DNA from: Akkermansia muciniphila
GTDB taxonomy: Bacteria; Verrucomicrobiota; Verrucomicrobiia; Limisphaerales; BJHT01
NCBI GenBank assembly: GCA_945861535.1
Contig: CAMAUZ010000055.1
Coordinates: forward strand, 1-54,336
Direction: 5' to 3'
DNA: 54,336 nucleotides
How positions within the stretch are numbered: the first letter of the stretch is position 1; the number at the start of each line of letters is the position of its first letter. The position numbers and the translations under genes are program-made. The notes below the pieces were generated by a model, which searched no databases, was not told the DNA's origin, and saw only the letters and a program-made list of their open reading frames with translations. Shown here in pieces: positions 1 through 8,937 of the stretch.

Positions 1-146
1 AGGGTGATGGCGGGGCGAATGTTGGGGGGGATTCTGCGCAAACACCAGGAAAGTCGCGCGAAATGATTCCACATTCGCACCCGCAGAGAGCCGCCGAGAC
101 CAATGTTTACAGGCCGATGAATCCATGTCGGCCCGTCACTAATTAT

Positions 147-416
147 GGCTTTAAGAGGGTGTTACGAAAGGCTCTGAGGCAAACTGCGGATTCATTGGCA
201 AATTCACGGATTTCCTTATTTCTTATGCTTGATGCGGGGCCAATGGGGGTGAATGAGCAATAGAGCAAACCCTCGTGGTAGCACGGGTTTCGTCCATAAT
301 TGGCTACCCTGCGGAACTGCGCATACTCGGTGTTGGCGACGCCAATGTCTTTTTCCGGGACCAATCCCCCGAACACCAACCACTTACGCAAACTTTCGTA
401 ACACCCTCTTTAAGCC
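147..416. mobile_element. MITE-like element with 24-bp terminal inverted repeats
   Basis: The segment is bounded by two 24-bp inverted repeats, 147-170 and 393-416, that match with a single mismatch; the core is GAGGGTGTTACGAAAG and its complement. The flanks are TTAA-like on both sides, so a short TA-rich target duplication is possible but cannot be fixed. The interior, about 220 bp, encodes no recognisable transposase, although one minus-strand frame is open across nearly all of it and stops inside the left repeat. This is how a small non-autonomous transposable element or the joined ends of an IS would look. No second copy is present in the window. Confidence 0.5.
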
Positions 417-445
417 CGCCCGAAAACTCCAAACCAAAACCTCCC

Positions 446-1057
446 ATGCCCGCTAAAAAATCCCGTTCCAAAACCCCCGCGCCTGCCGTGCCCCTCTATC
501 AGATCAAAATCACGCTCACCGGTTCCGGCCCGTCCATCTGGCGGCGGCTGGTCGTGAGGAAAGACCTGCCGCTTGATCTGTTGAGCGATGTCATCCAAAT
601 CGCGATGGGCTGGGAAGGCTGTCACCTGCACCAGTTCATCACGGGGACCACGCGTGCGACCCGCGTCTTTTATGGCGTCGCCGACCCGGACTTCGGTCCC
701 GTGGACGAAGACATATTGGATGAACGCGACTACACGCTGGCGCAACTAGCACCGGCGGCGAAACGAAAGTTTCGCTACGAATACGATTTCGGCGACGGCT
801 GGGAGCACGAAGTCGTGGTGGAAAAGACCCTGCCGCCGGACCCGGCTTTCAAATACTCCGTCTGCCTCGCCGGCGAGAACGCCTGTCCGCCCGAGGACTG
901 CGGCGGGATCGGCGGCTTTTGCCGCCTGCTGGAGGCGCTGGCGGATCCGGAAGATCCCGAACACGAGGAGATGCAGGGCTGGGTGGAGGCAGACTGGAAC
1001 CCCGCGGCGTTCGATTGCGCTCGCGTCAACGCGGACTTGAAGAGGTTCAAGGCCTGA
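446..1057 (+). CDS. Plasmid pRiA4b ORF-3 family protein
   Basis: This 203-residue protein belongs to the pRiA4b ORF-3 / IS1096 passenger family of unknown molecular function. Typical signatures are the N-terminal YQIKITLTGSGPSIWRRLVV strand pattern (about residues 17-36), the helix ending MGWEGCHLHQF, the FRYEYDFGDGWEHEV segment near residue 110, and a Cys/Gly-rich CPPEDCGGIGG stretch near 145. I start it at the ATG at 446, because the longer in-frame extension to 275 reads through the inverted repeat of the MITE-like element and has no family resemblance. It stands alone, converging on the small basic-protein gene at 1242. Family members often sit on mobile DNA, which fits the neighbouring element, but no transposition role is shown. 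Confidence 0.85.
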   Translation: MPAKKSRSKTPAPAVPLYQIKITLTGSGPSIWRRLVVRKDLPLDLLSDVIQIAMGWEGCHLHQFITGTTRATRVFYGVADPDFGPVDEDILDERDYTLAQLAPAAKRKFRYEYDFGDGWEHEVVVEKTLPPDPAFKYSVCLAGENACPPEDCGGIGGFCRLLEALADPEDPEHEEMQGWVEADWNPAAFDCARVNADLKRFKA

Positions 1058-1194
1058 AGCGAGTCCCCATCTCGAACCGCAATGCGTTGGCAAATGGGAG
1101 CAGCGGTGACTGCCTGGCAGAGGGTACTCGACGGAACTGCGGGCGAAGCCGAGCGGAGGACGGGAAGCGCGGCGGGAGCGGGCGGACTAAAAAC

Positions 1195-1228
1195 CTGTCT
1201 CTCCTGCCGGTGACAGCAGGAGAGACAG
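1195..1228 (-). terminator. Rho-independent terminator of the small basic-protein gene
   Basis: A perfect 13-bp stem (CTGTCTCTCCTGC at 1195-1207 with its complement at 1216-1228) and an 8-nt loop begin 13 bp beyond the stop codon of the minus-strand gene. On the minus strand the stem is followed by GGTTTTTAG, giving the U tract. The plus-strand side has no T run, so it should work only for the minus-strand gene. Confidence 0.85.
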
Positions 1229-1241
1229 CGATGAGCAGGGG

Positions 1242-1367
1242 CTACTTCTTCTTGCCCGAAGCCTGTTTGGCGGCGGCGGCCTGCTTGCTCTTCTGGTCCG
1301 CGCTGCTGGCTTTGGCCTGCTTCTGCGTGGACTTCTTCTGTGTGGATTTGGGGGATTTATCGCCCAT
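1242..1367 (-). CDS. Small Lys/Gln/Ala-rich basic protein (41 aa)
   Basis: The ATG at 1367 opens a 41-codon frame beginning MGDKSPKSTQKKSTQKQ and ending ASGKKK. The product is very basic, lacks hydrophobic stretches and is built almost wholly of K, Q, A and S, so it is probably disordered or a single nucleic-acid-binding helix. I recall closely similar 40-residue proteins starting MGDKSPK in unrelated bacterial genomes, where they are uncharacterised; this is memory, not a search. Support for a real gene is the dedicated strong terminator directly after the stop codon. Upstream there is only a weak AGAAAG ribosome-binding candidate. RNA or DNA binding is inferred from charge only. Confidence 0.75.
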   Translation of the reverse strand: MGDKSPKSTQKKSTQKQAKASSADQKSKQAAAAKQASGKKK

Positions 1368-1932
1368 GATGTTTGCTTTCTACTACGGGTTGACTCACCG
1401 GTGGCATGTTAGTTTCGCCGCCGACAACGGCCAAGATGGGCACCGCGAGGGGGATTGTAAATGCTGGAGGCAATATTTACCGGTGCCCTGAAGCTCAAGG
1501 GACGCACCAACGAAGCACGATCCGATTTCACCATCGTCTTCCCCTCAGCCGGAAGAAGCAGGTGAACCACGAAAGGCACGAAAGCAGCAGGTCTCACGGA
1601 ATGAGAAATCGTCATCAATCGGGAGACACAATTCACCATGGGCCAACCACGATTCGCGCCCGTGTTTTCGTGCCTTTCGTGTCTCTCGCGGTTCACCCCA
1701 ACCGCCGTTTCCAGAGTGCATTCTGCGGCTTGAATTTTGCACCTTCCCTTGAGCTTTATCCTTTGAGCTTTGAACTTCTCCCCATCCCTCCGCGCGAACA
1801 TAACCTGAAGCATGCCCCACACCCTCCCGTCCCCTAATGGCGCCCGGCGATGCCCGTTTCCCCACTGGAAAAATCACGCTCGGGCGCGCACATTTTCCCG
1901 GTCGCCCGCTAAATCGTAACCGCAAAAACTCC
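1368..1932. other. Intergenic region with two palindromic repeat elements
   Basis: No gene is supported here. It holds an imperfect inverted repeat (1561-1583 with 1666-1697, core CCACGAAAGGCACGAAA) separated by about 80 bp, the right arm carrying an extra 9 nt. At 1743-1782 lies a copy, in the opposite orientation, of the element that follows the stop codons at 46867 and 53671 (core AAAGCTCAAAG...AAGCTCAAGGG). The promoter of the DUF1549/DUF1553 gene should lie at the right end but I cannot point to it. Confidence 0.55.
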
Positions 1933-4014
1933 ATGCGAAAATCGCTCTCCACCCGCTTCCCGCACCGCGCGCTGGCGGCCATCTGCGCCCTCCTGCTCGG
2001 CGCGATGTTGCCGGCCATTCTCCCCGCCGCGCCGCCGCCGCCACCAACCGCGCACGTCGCCGTCAAAGCCGCTGACCGCCCCCTGCCCTGGTCCTTCAAG
2101 CCGCTTCAGAAAGTTGACCCCTCGCCCGTCCGCAACCCCGCCTGGGCACGCACGCGCAGCGACCAATTTCTCCTCGCCCGCATGGCAGCCGCCGGCATTC
2201 AACCCGCCGCCCCCGCCGATCCGCGCGTCCTCATCCGCCGTCTCCACTTTGACCTCACCGGCCTCCCGCCCACGCCCGCAGAAGTCGAAGCCTTCGTCGC
2301 CGACTTTTCCCAAAATTCGTCTGTCGAAATTCGCCAATCGAAATTCTCCGCCGCCGTTGACCGCCTCCTCGCCTCCCCGCACTACGGCGAACGCTGGGCG
2401 CGCTACTGGCTCGACCTCGCCCGCTACGTGGACGAAACCGCCTCGTGGCTGGAGAAAACCAGCGGCGCCCATCTCTACCGCGACTGGGTCATCAAGGCCT
2501 TCAACGACGACCTCCCCTACGATCAGTTCGTCATGCGCCAGATCGCCACCGACCAGATGGGCCTGCCGCCCGAGGACCGCCACGCGCTCGCCTTTCTCGG
2601 CCTCGCGCCGACGTACTGGAAGGAACTCCAGCTCCCGCCCGAACTCATCAAAGGCACCGTCGCCGACGAATGGGAGGAGCATGTGGACACCCTCAGCCGC
2701 ACCTTCCTCGGCCTCACGCTCGCGTGCGCGCGCTGCCACGATCACAAGTCCGACCCCATCACCGCCGCCGATTACTATGGCATCGCCGGCGTCTTCGCGA
2801 GCGTGCGCCACGCCGAGCGCCCCACGATGGGCGACGAGTTCTGGCTCCCCGTGAAAAAAGCCCGCGAAGCCGTCGCCGCCCTCGAAAAACAGCGCGATGA
2901 ATTGAAGAAGAAAAAGCCCGCGCCCGCCGACCTCACCAACCAGGTCGCCGTCATCGAAAAGAAAATCGCCGACACCAAATCCGGCACGCCCCATTTCAAC
3001 ATGACCATGGCCACCGCCGTCGAGGACGCCGCCCTCTTCGTCGTCGCCGCCGGCAACAACAAAGGCACCGTGCTCGATTTCAAACCCGGCCAGGCCCGCG
3101 ACCTCGAGGTGATGCGGCGCGGCGATCCGAACAACATCGGTGCCCTCGTCCCCCGCCGCTTCCTCACCGCCTTCCCCGGCGCAGACGGCCAGCCGCGCCG
3201 CCTCGTCACGGGCAGCGGCCGCCTCGAACTCGCGCAAGCCCTCGTGCAGGAAGCCGCGCCGCTCACCGCGCGCGTCATCGTCAACCGCGTGTGGAAACTC
3301 CACTTCGGTCGCGGCATCGTGGACACCCCGAGCGAATTCGGCGTCCTCGGCGACCCGCCCACGCACCCGGATTTGATCAACGATCTCACCGCCCGCTTCG
3401 TCGCCAACGGCTGGTCCATCAAATGGCTCCACCGCGAAATCCTCCTCTCCGCCGCGTGGCAGCAAAGCTCCCTCGCGCCCGACTCCGAGAAGCGCGATCC
3501 CGAGAACAAACTCTTCGCCCGCATGCCCCGCCGCCGCCTCGATTTCGAGGCTTGGCGCGACACCGCGCTCGCCGCCGCCGGCACGCTCGACCGCAGCTTC
3601 GGCGGCGTCGCCACAGCGCTCACGTCCGACAAAAACGTCCGCCGCACCCTCTACGGCACCGTGAACCGCCACGAACTCGAACCCATGCTGCGCATCCATG
3701 ACTTCCCCGACCCCGCCGCCCACAGCGCCTCGCGCACCGAGACCGCCACCGCGCTGCAAATGCTCTTCTCCCTGAACAGCCCCTTCCTCCTCGCCCAAGC
3801 CGACGCCCTCGCCGCACGCCTCGAAAAAGACGCCGGCCCCGCGTTGAACAACCGCGTCACCCGCGCCCACGCCCTCCTCTTCCAACGCCCGCCCACCGCC
3901 AAGGAACTCGCCATGGCCACCCGTTTCCTCACCGGCCGCGAGACCGACAAAAAAGCCTGGTCCGAATACGCCCAAGCCCTGCTGGCGAGCAATGAAACGC
4001 AGTTTGTGGATTAA
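1933..4014 (+). CDS. DUF1549/DUF1553 (PSCyt2/PSD1) exported protein
   Basis: This 693-residue protein starts with a signal peptide (MRKSLSTRF, then a hydrophobic Ala/Leu stretch) and contains the DUF1549 signatures DLTGLPPTPAEVEAF and HYGERWARYWLDLARY, followed by CARCHDHKSDP around residue 260. The CxxCH in that motif could bind heme c. The second half is DUF1553: HFGRGIVDTPSEFG, then MPRRRLDFEAWRD. I start at 1933, since the 32-residue upstream extension precedes the signal peptide. The family is abundant in Planctomycetes and Verrucomicrobia and normally sits directly before a DUF1501 gene; here that partner lies 3.5 kb further on. At 693 residues it is shorter than members that also carry an N-terminal cytochrome domain. 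Polysaccharide or sulfatase-linked metabolism is often proposed, but the function is unknown. Confidence 0.9.
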   Translation: MRKSLSTRFPHRALAAICALLLGAMLPAILPAAPPPPPTAHVAVKAADRPLPWSFKPLQKVDPSPVRNPAWARTRSDQFLLARMAAAGIQPAAPADPRVLIRRLHFDLTGLPPTPAEVEAFVADFSQNSSVEIRQSKFSAAVDRLLASPHYGERWARYWLDLARYVDETASWLEKTSGAHLYRDWVIKAFNDDLPYDQFVMRQIATDQMGLPPEDRHALAFLGLAPTYWKELQLPPELIKGTVADEWEEHVDTLSRTFLGLTLACARCHDHKSDPITAADYYGIAGVFASVRHAERPTMGDEFWLPVKKAREAVAALEKQRDELKKKKPAPADLTNQVAVIEKKIADTKSGTPHFNMTMATAVEDAALFVVAAGNNKGTVLDFKPGQARDLEVMRRGDPNNIGALVPRRFLTAFPGADGQPRRLVTGSGRLELAQALVQEAAPLTARVIVNRVWKLHFGRGIVDTPSEFGVLGDPPTHPDLINDLTARFVANGWSIKWLHREILLSAAWQQSSLAPDSEKRDPENKLFARMPRRRLDFEAWRDTALAAAGTLDRSFGGVATALTSDKNVRRTLYGTVNRHELEPMLRIHDFPDPAAHSASRTETATALQMLFSLNSPFLLAQADALAARLEKDAGPALNNRVTRAHALLFQRPPTAKELAMATRFLTGRETDKKAWSEYAQALLASNETQFVD

Positions 4015-4077
4015 GAAACCGAGTTCGTCGAAGAACGCCCTCGCACGAAAATAGCCTCCTTGCTAAATACTCCGCCC

Positions 4078-5685
4078 GTGAATCAACTTTTCTACGGCGA
4101 CAACCTGCACGTCCTGCGCGAACACCTCGCGGACGAGTCCGTGGACCTCATCTATCTCGACCCGCCGTTTAACTCCAAGCGCGACTACAATCTCCTTTTC
4201 AGGTCACCGAAGGGCCACCAGAGCGAGGCGCAGATTGAGGCATTCAAAGACTCGTGGCACTGGGGCGAACAAGCCGAGCGGGAGTTCGATGAAGTCCTTG
4301 GCGGGAAGAACACTGACTTGGCGGAGATGATGCGCGCGCTGCGCCTATTTCTTGGTGAGAACGACATGATGGCCTACCTCACCATGATGGCCAATCGTCT
4401 GCTCGAACTCCACCGCGTCCTAAAACCCACCGGCTCGCTCTATCTCCACTGCGACCCGACCGCCTCACATTATTTGAAAATCGTCCTCGATGGCGCGTTT
4501 GGAAAAGAGAACTTTCGCAACGAAATTTCGTGGCGTCGCTCCCATCCAAAGGGCCTCGCCTTCACGCGCTTTGCCAGTAACCACGATGTAATCTTCGCCT
4601 ACGGAAAGAGCGGCTGGACAACTTGGAATTCCATCTACTCGAAGCACGACCCAGATAGGGCTGCCGAACAATACAGTTTGGTTGATGAGGCCGGTCGACG
4701 CTATCAACTCACGTCCTTGCTCAATCCGAATCCTGACCGGCCAAACCTCACATATGAATTCAAGGGCGTGACAAAAGTTTGGCGCTGGACGAAAGATCGG
4801 ATGCTGGAAGCGGATGCCAAGGGACAAATCGTTGTGCCGAAGGGAGGCAAGGGGATTCCAAGATTCAAGCGTTACTTGGATGAACAAGAGGGCATTCCGG
4901 TCGGCGACTTCTGGGATGACATCGAAATTGTTTCGGGAGCAGAGTCACTTGGCTACCCGACACAAAAGCCATTGGCCTTGCTGGAGCGTATCGTTTCCGC
5001 AAGCAGTAACCCGCACGATGTCGTGCTTGACCCGTTCTGCGGTTGCGGCACCGCCGTTCATGCCGCGCAAAAGCTCAACCGCAAATGGATTGGCATCGAC
5101 ATCACGCATCTGGCCATCTCGCTCATCGAGAAACGGCTCAAGGATGCCTTCGGCGCGAAGTGCAAATTTGAAGTCCGCGGGACGCCCAGAGACCCCGACG
5201 CCGCGCGCGACCTCGCCACGCGGGACAAATACCAGTTCCAATGGTGGGCCGTGTCGCTCGTGGAGGCGCAGCCGTTCCAAGGTAGGAAGAAGGGTGCAGA
5301 CGGCGGCATTGACGGGGTGAAATACTTCCATGATGTGGACAAGGCCGGGGCGCGTAAGATTGTCGTGAGCGTGAAGGGCGGCGAAAACCTCAAGGCCGAT
5401 GATGTGCGGTCCATCATGGCCGTGCGTGAACGCGAGTCCGCTGAAATAGCCCTCTTCATTTCACTCAAGGAGCCGACCGACAAGATGCGCGCCGATGCCG
5501 CATCTGCTGGGTATTACGAGAGCGCCACGGGCAAGAAGTTCCCGCGCGTGCAACTGCTGACCATTGAAGGACTTCTCTCCAGCACGCAGCGCGCCGAACA
5601 CCCCGACCATCAGCCAGACCTAAACTTCAAAAAAGCCAGGCAAGAGGCGCACGGCCAGCAATCCAGCCTGCCGCTGGCCTCCTGA
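4078..5685 (+). CDS. Beta-class DNA methyltransferase fused to a restriction-endonuclease-like domain
   Basis: Residues 1-345 form an adenine-type DNA methyltransferase: catalytic motif IV DPPF at 28-31 comes before the AdoMet-binding motif I DPFCGCGT near 317, the beta-class order. Residues 380-490 look like a PD-(D/E)xK nuclease: GADGGIDG near 407, then a beta-strand ending SVKGG near 431, where Asp and Glu/Lys-type residues of the fold would sit. Modification and cleavage may therefore be joined in one polypeptide. I chose GTG 4078 because family members begin with the NQLFYGDN strand; TTG 4060 is an in-frame alternative. A second methyltransferase gene follows after 26 bp, suggesting one operon. 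No separate type I or III restriction subunit is nearby. The nuclease call is by motif only. Confidence 0.85.
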   Translation: MNQLFYGDNLHVLREHLADESVDLIYLDPPFNSKRDYNLLFRSPKGHQSEAQIEAFKDSWHWGEQAEREFDEVLGGKNTDLAEMMRALRLFLGENDMMAYLTMMANRLLELHRVLKPTGSLYLHCDPTASHYLKIVLDGAFGKENFRNEISWRRSHPKGLAFTRFASNHDVIFAYGKSGWTTWNSIYSKHDPDRAAEQYSLVDEAGRRYQLTSLLNPNPDRPNLTYEFKGVTKVWRWTKDRMLEADAKGQIVVPKGGKGIPRFKRYLDEQEGIPVGDFWDDIEIVSGAESLGYPTQKPLALLERIVSASSNPHDVVLDPFCGCGTAVHAAQKLNRKWIGIDITHLAISLIEKRLKDAFGAKCKFEVRGTPRDPDAARDLATRDKYQFQWWAVSLVEAQPFQGRKKGADGGIDGVKYFHDVDKAGARKIVVSVKGGENLKADDVRSIMAVRERESAEIALFISLKEPTDKMRADAASAGYYESATGKKFPRVQLLTIEGLLSSTQRAEHPDHQPDLNFKKARQEAHGQQSSLPLAS

Positions 5686-5711
5686 ACCGCGCTTGGGGAA
5701 ATTCGGTCAGC

Positions 5712-6710
5712 ATGGGGCAAAACCCGCCGCGTCTGGAAATGTATCAACTCATCCACGCCGATTGCTTTGACTGGTTGCGGAAATGCCCGCCGCACTCGCT
5801 CCAGGCTGTCTGCACCGACCCACCCTATGGCGTGCTGGAGTTCAGCAAGCCGGAGGTTGCCAAGCTGAGGGCAGGCCGTGGAGGTGTGTGGCGTCTGCCT
5901 CCGACCATTGGGGGCAGTCAGCGCGACCCCTTGCCGCGCTTTACCGTGCTCACCGACGCGCAACGAGATGACCTCCGCCGCTTCTTCCATGACTGGGCCA
6001 CGCTGCTCCGGCCCGCCCTGGTGCCGGGCGCGCATGTCTGCATCGCGGGGCATCCCGTGCTTCAGCCATTAGTGCAAATTGCGCTCTCCGAGGCCGGCTT
6101 CGAAATCCGCACCGCCATCATGCGCCTTTATTATAGCTTTCGTGGTGGAGACCGGCCCAAAAACGCCGAGAAGGAATTCCCCGACGTTTGTGTGACCCCC
6201 AAGGGCGCGTATGAGCCGTGGATGCTCTTCCGCAAGCCGATCGAAGCCCGCACCGTCGCGGAAAACCTGCGCCGTTGGAAGACCGGCGGGCTGCGTCGCC
6301 TCTCCACCGACCGGCCCTTGCCCGACTCCATCCCCAGCGGACGGACCCCCGACCGCGAGGAAGCCATCTCCGACCACCCGTGCCTCAAGCCGCAGCACTT
6401 CATGCGCATCATCGTACGCTCGCTGCTCCCGCTCGGCGAAGGAACGGTGCTCGACCCATTCATGGGTTCCGGTTCCACCCTCGCCGCCGCGGAAGCGGTC
6501 GGCTATCCCTCGATTGGCGTCGAGCGGGACGAGCATTACTACGCGCTGGCGCAGCGGGCCATCCCACAACTGGCCACGCTCTACCCACGCTTTCGCGGAG
6601 AAGAATTGGAACTCCAAGCGGACTACCGTTCCGGCCCGGAACTCGACAAACAGCAGATGGATTTCGCTTTGGCGGAGAAATACCGGAAGCGGAAAGCGAA
6701 GGCGGTCTGA
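5712..6710 (+). CDS. Beta-class site-specific DNA methyltransferase
   Basis: This 332-residue enzyme has TDPPYG (motif IV, near residue 36) before DPFMGSGST (motif I, near residue 247), the beta-class arrangement of N6-adenine and N4-cytosine methyltransferases; DPPY favours adenine. Between them lies the target-recognition region containing the YYSFRGGDRPKNAEKEFPD segment. Its start lies 26 bp after the preceding methyltransferase-nuclease gene, so the two are probably co-transcribed. ATG 5739 (MYQLIHADCF) is an equally plausible start that would place the first conserved strand at the N-terminus. No dedicated endonuclease follows, so it is either solitary, partnered with the fused nuclease domain upstream, or phage- or plasmid-derived. 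The recognition sequence cannot be deduced. Confidence 0.88.
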   Translation: MGQNPPRLEMYQLIHADCFDWLRKCPPHSLQAVCTDPPYGVLEFSKPEVAKLRAGRGGVWRLPPTIGGSQRDPLPRFTVLTDAQRDDLRRFFHDWATLLRPALVPGAHVCIAGHPVLQPLVQIALSEAGFEIRTAIMRLYYSFRGGDRPKNAEKEFPDVCVTPKGAYEPWMLFRKPIEARTVAENLRRWKTGGLRRLSTDRPLPDSIPSGRTPDREEAISDHPCLKPQHFMRIIVRSLLPLGEGTVLDPFMGSGSTLAAAEAVGYPSIGVERDEHYYALAQRAIPQLATLYPRFRGEELELQADYRSGPELDKQQMDFALAEKYRKRKAKAV

Positions 6711-6927
6711 TGGGTGGCGAACGCCCCCATCGCCAGGGCCACCCCCTCGTCGTCAGCGGAGCAACGCAGCTTGCGGATTGAGCCACGTATTGAACCCACA
6801 CCCAAGCCAGAGTAAGAGAATGTCGTGAGCACAATCCTCGAAATCACCAACGCCATTGCGCCCTTCGATCCCTGCTCGCAAACAACGGAACCTTGGCCCT
6901 GAACTGAACTAGCTTCACTACCATCCC

Positions 6928-7521
6928 ATGCCCCCGACATCCCCATCACCATTCCGCCTGAGCACCCTCGGCGCGTGGGTGGCTGCGCACATGGCGACCA
7001 TTCCGCTCCTGCTCATGGCCACGGCCGCCATGGCAGGCGGCGACAACCTCGCGTTCTTTGGTCTGCCAGTGGGATTCGGATTGGTGCAACTCATCTTCCT
7101 TCGCCGACAGATTCGGCTCGCCTGGCTGTGGCCGGTGTTGACCGTCGTCGGTTCGTTCCTCGCCATGTTTTTAGGTCTGGGCTGGTTCTGGATTCCGGCG
7201 ATGGGTCTGGGCTTCGGCATCGCTCAACTGCCGCTCCTGCTCGGGCGCGGATTCCGCTTCGCTCCGCTGTGGGCCGTGTGCAGCGGCCTGGGCTGGGTCA
7301 CGGGTTTCTTACTGAACCCCTTGATGGATCGCATACAGGCGTTTCTCACCAGTGGCCTCCCGTCAGGTTCCCCTGAGTTCTGGACCATCTACCTTCCCGT
7401 CGCGCTGACCTACAGCGCCGCGACCGGATTCTATCTCTATTTTTACAGCCCGCAGCCGAATTGCGCGTCAGAGCACCCGACCGCGATCGGTCCCGACGAA
7501 CCGAAAACCATTCTCACATGA
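6928..7521 (+). CDS. Integral membrane protein of unknown function
   Basis: The 197-residue product has about five hydrophobic segments (including LGAWVAAHMATIPLLLMATA, a Phe/Leu-rich stretch near residue 45, and WFWIPAMGLGFGIAQLPLLL) and a short polar C-terminal tail. I do not recognise the family. The gene ends with ATGA overlapping the ATG of the DUF1501 gene, so translation of the two is probably coupled. The 217 bp between the second methyltransferase gene and this one carry no gene and no clear promoter. It may be a membrane partner of the DUF1501 protein, but this is inference from the overlap alone. Confidence 0.7.
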   Translation: MPPTSPSPFRLSTLGAWVAAHMATIPLLLMATAAMAGGDNLAFFGLPVGFGLVQLIFLRRQIRLAWLWPVLTVVGSFLAMFLGLGWFWIPAMGLGFGIAQLPLLLGRGFRFAPLWAVCSGLGWVTGFLLNPLMDRIQAFLTSGLPSGSPEFWTIYLPVALTYSAATGFYLYFYSPQPNCASEHPTAIGPDEPKTILT

Positions 7522-8906
7522 ATCTCCTCCCCCTCTCCCGCCGCGCCGCCATCGCCCGTTTCGGTGGTGGCATGGGCACGCTCGGCTTGCTCGCAGCACT
7601 GCCCGGAAACGCCTTCGCGCTACCAAATGCCAACGCGCCTGCGCTGGCGGTGCCGCACTTTCGCCCGCGCGCCAAGCGGGTCATCCATCTGTTCATGAAC
7701 GGCGGCCCGTTCGGCCCGGATTTCTTCGACCCGAAGCCGGACCTGACCAAGTTCGCCGGACAGCGGCCCGCGGGCGCGGACTTGCGCACGGAGCGGCCCA
7801 CGGGCGGGTTGCTGCCGGTGCCGTTCAAGTTTTCCAATCACGGCAAGTCGGGCCTGCCCGTCAGCGAATTGCTCCCGCTCACCGCGCAGTTCGCCGACGA
7901 CCTCTGCGTGCTCCGCAGCGTTCACACAGACAACCCGAACCACGGCCCCGCCCTGCTCCTGATGAACAACGGCACGATGACGCCGCGCGTGCCCGCGATG
8001 GGTTCGTGGTGCAGCTACGGTCTCGGCACGGAGAACGCGAACCTGCCCAGCTACGTCGTGCTCTGCCCCGGTCGGCCCGTGCGGTTTTCCATTCTCTGGA
8101 CCAGCGCGTTCCTGCCGTCGCAGCACGGCGGCAGCTACATCAATCACTCGAACCTCGACCCCAAGGCGATGATCCCGTGGCTGCACAATCCGCGCACCGC
8201 GCCGGACGCGCAGCGCAAGCAGCTTGACCTGCTGGGCGAGATGAACCGCGAGCACCTCGCCGCGCGCGGCGGCGCGGATGCCGCGTTGCAGGGCCGCATC
8301 GAGGCGATGGAGACGGCCTACCGGATGCAGTTCGCCGCGACGGACGCCTTCGACATCACGCGCGAATCGACGACAACGCGGGAGACTTACGGCAAGGGAC
8401 ATTTCGCCAACGGCTGTCTCATGGCGCGGCGGTTGGCGGAGCGCGGCGTGCGCTTCATCCAGGTCTATTACGGCAACGGCCAGCCGTGGGACACCCACTC
8501 GAACCACGATCCTTCCACGCGCAATCTCGGCAAGGACATCGACCGCCCCATCGCCGCGCTGCTCGGCGACCTGAAACAACGCGGTCTGCTGGAAGACACG
8601 CTGGTCGTCTGGGGCGGCGAGTTCGGTCGCACGCCGGTGAGCGAGAACGGCAACGGCCGCGACCACAACCCGCACGGCTTCTGCATGTTCTTCGCGGGTG
8701 GCGGTACGCGCGGCGGCATGAGCTACGGCGAGACGGATAATTTCGGATTCAAGGCGATGGAAAACCGCCTGCACGTCCACGATGTCCACGCGACCATGCT
8801 CCACCTGCTCGGTATCGACCACGAACGCCTAACCTTCCGTTACGCCGGCCGCGACTTCCGCCTCACCGATGTCCACGGCCACGTTGCGAAAGATATTCTG
8901 GCGTAA
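7518..8906 (+). CDS. DUF1501 (sulfatase-like) Tat-exported protein
   Basis: The 462-residue protein starts with a Tat-like leader (LSRRAAIARFGGGMGTLGLL). DUF1501 signatures follow: KRVIHLFMNGGPFGPDFFDP near residue 55, DDLCVLRSVHTDNPNHGPA near 127, and WGGEFGRTPVSENGNGRDHN near residue 370. The fold is related to alkaline phosphatase and sulfatases, but the substrate is not known. I start at ATG 7518, which overlaps the preceding stop codon by four bases; the upstream in-frame extension lacks any signal. It is the expected partner of the DUF1549/DUF1553 gene at 1933, displaced from it by the methyltransferase pair and the membrane protein gene. The gene ends about 30 bp before a 92-bp palindrome. 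Confidence 0.92.
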   Translation: MNLLPLSRRAAIARFGGGMGTLGLLAALPGNAFALPNANAPALAVPHFRPRAKRVIHLFMNGGPFGPDFFDPKPDLTKFAGQRPAGADLRTERPTGGLLPVPFKFSNHGKSGLPVSELLPLTAQFADDLCVLRSVHTDNPNHGPALLLMNNGTMTPRVPAMGSWCSYGLGTENANLPSYVVLCPGRPVRFSILWTSAFLPSQHGGSYINHSNLDPKAMIPWLHNPRTAPDAQRKQLDLLGEMNREHLAARGGADAALQGRIEAMETAYRMQFAATDAFDITRESTTTRETYGKGHFANGCLMARRLAERGVRFIQVYYGNGQPWDTHSNHDPSTRNLGKDIDRPIAALLGDLKQRGLLEDTLVVWGGEFGRTPVSENGNGRDHNPHGFCMFFAGGGTRGGMSYGETDNFGFKAMENRLHVHDVHATMLHLLGIDHERLTFRYAGRDFRLTDVHGHVAKDILA

Positions 8907-8937
8907 GACGGCGGACGGTCTGCAAAGGCGACCGCTT

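Noticed and set aside
1909-3975. 688-codon minus-strand open frame over the DUF1549/DUF1553 gene
   Set aside because: Gly/Glu/Val-rich antisense of a high-GC gene, without any domain; the plus strand carries clear family motifs.
6711-6745. GGGTGGC...GCCACCC hairpin after the second methyltransferase gene
   Set aside because: Seven-bp stem with a long loop and no T run; too weak to call a terminator.
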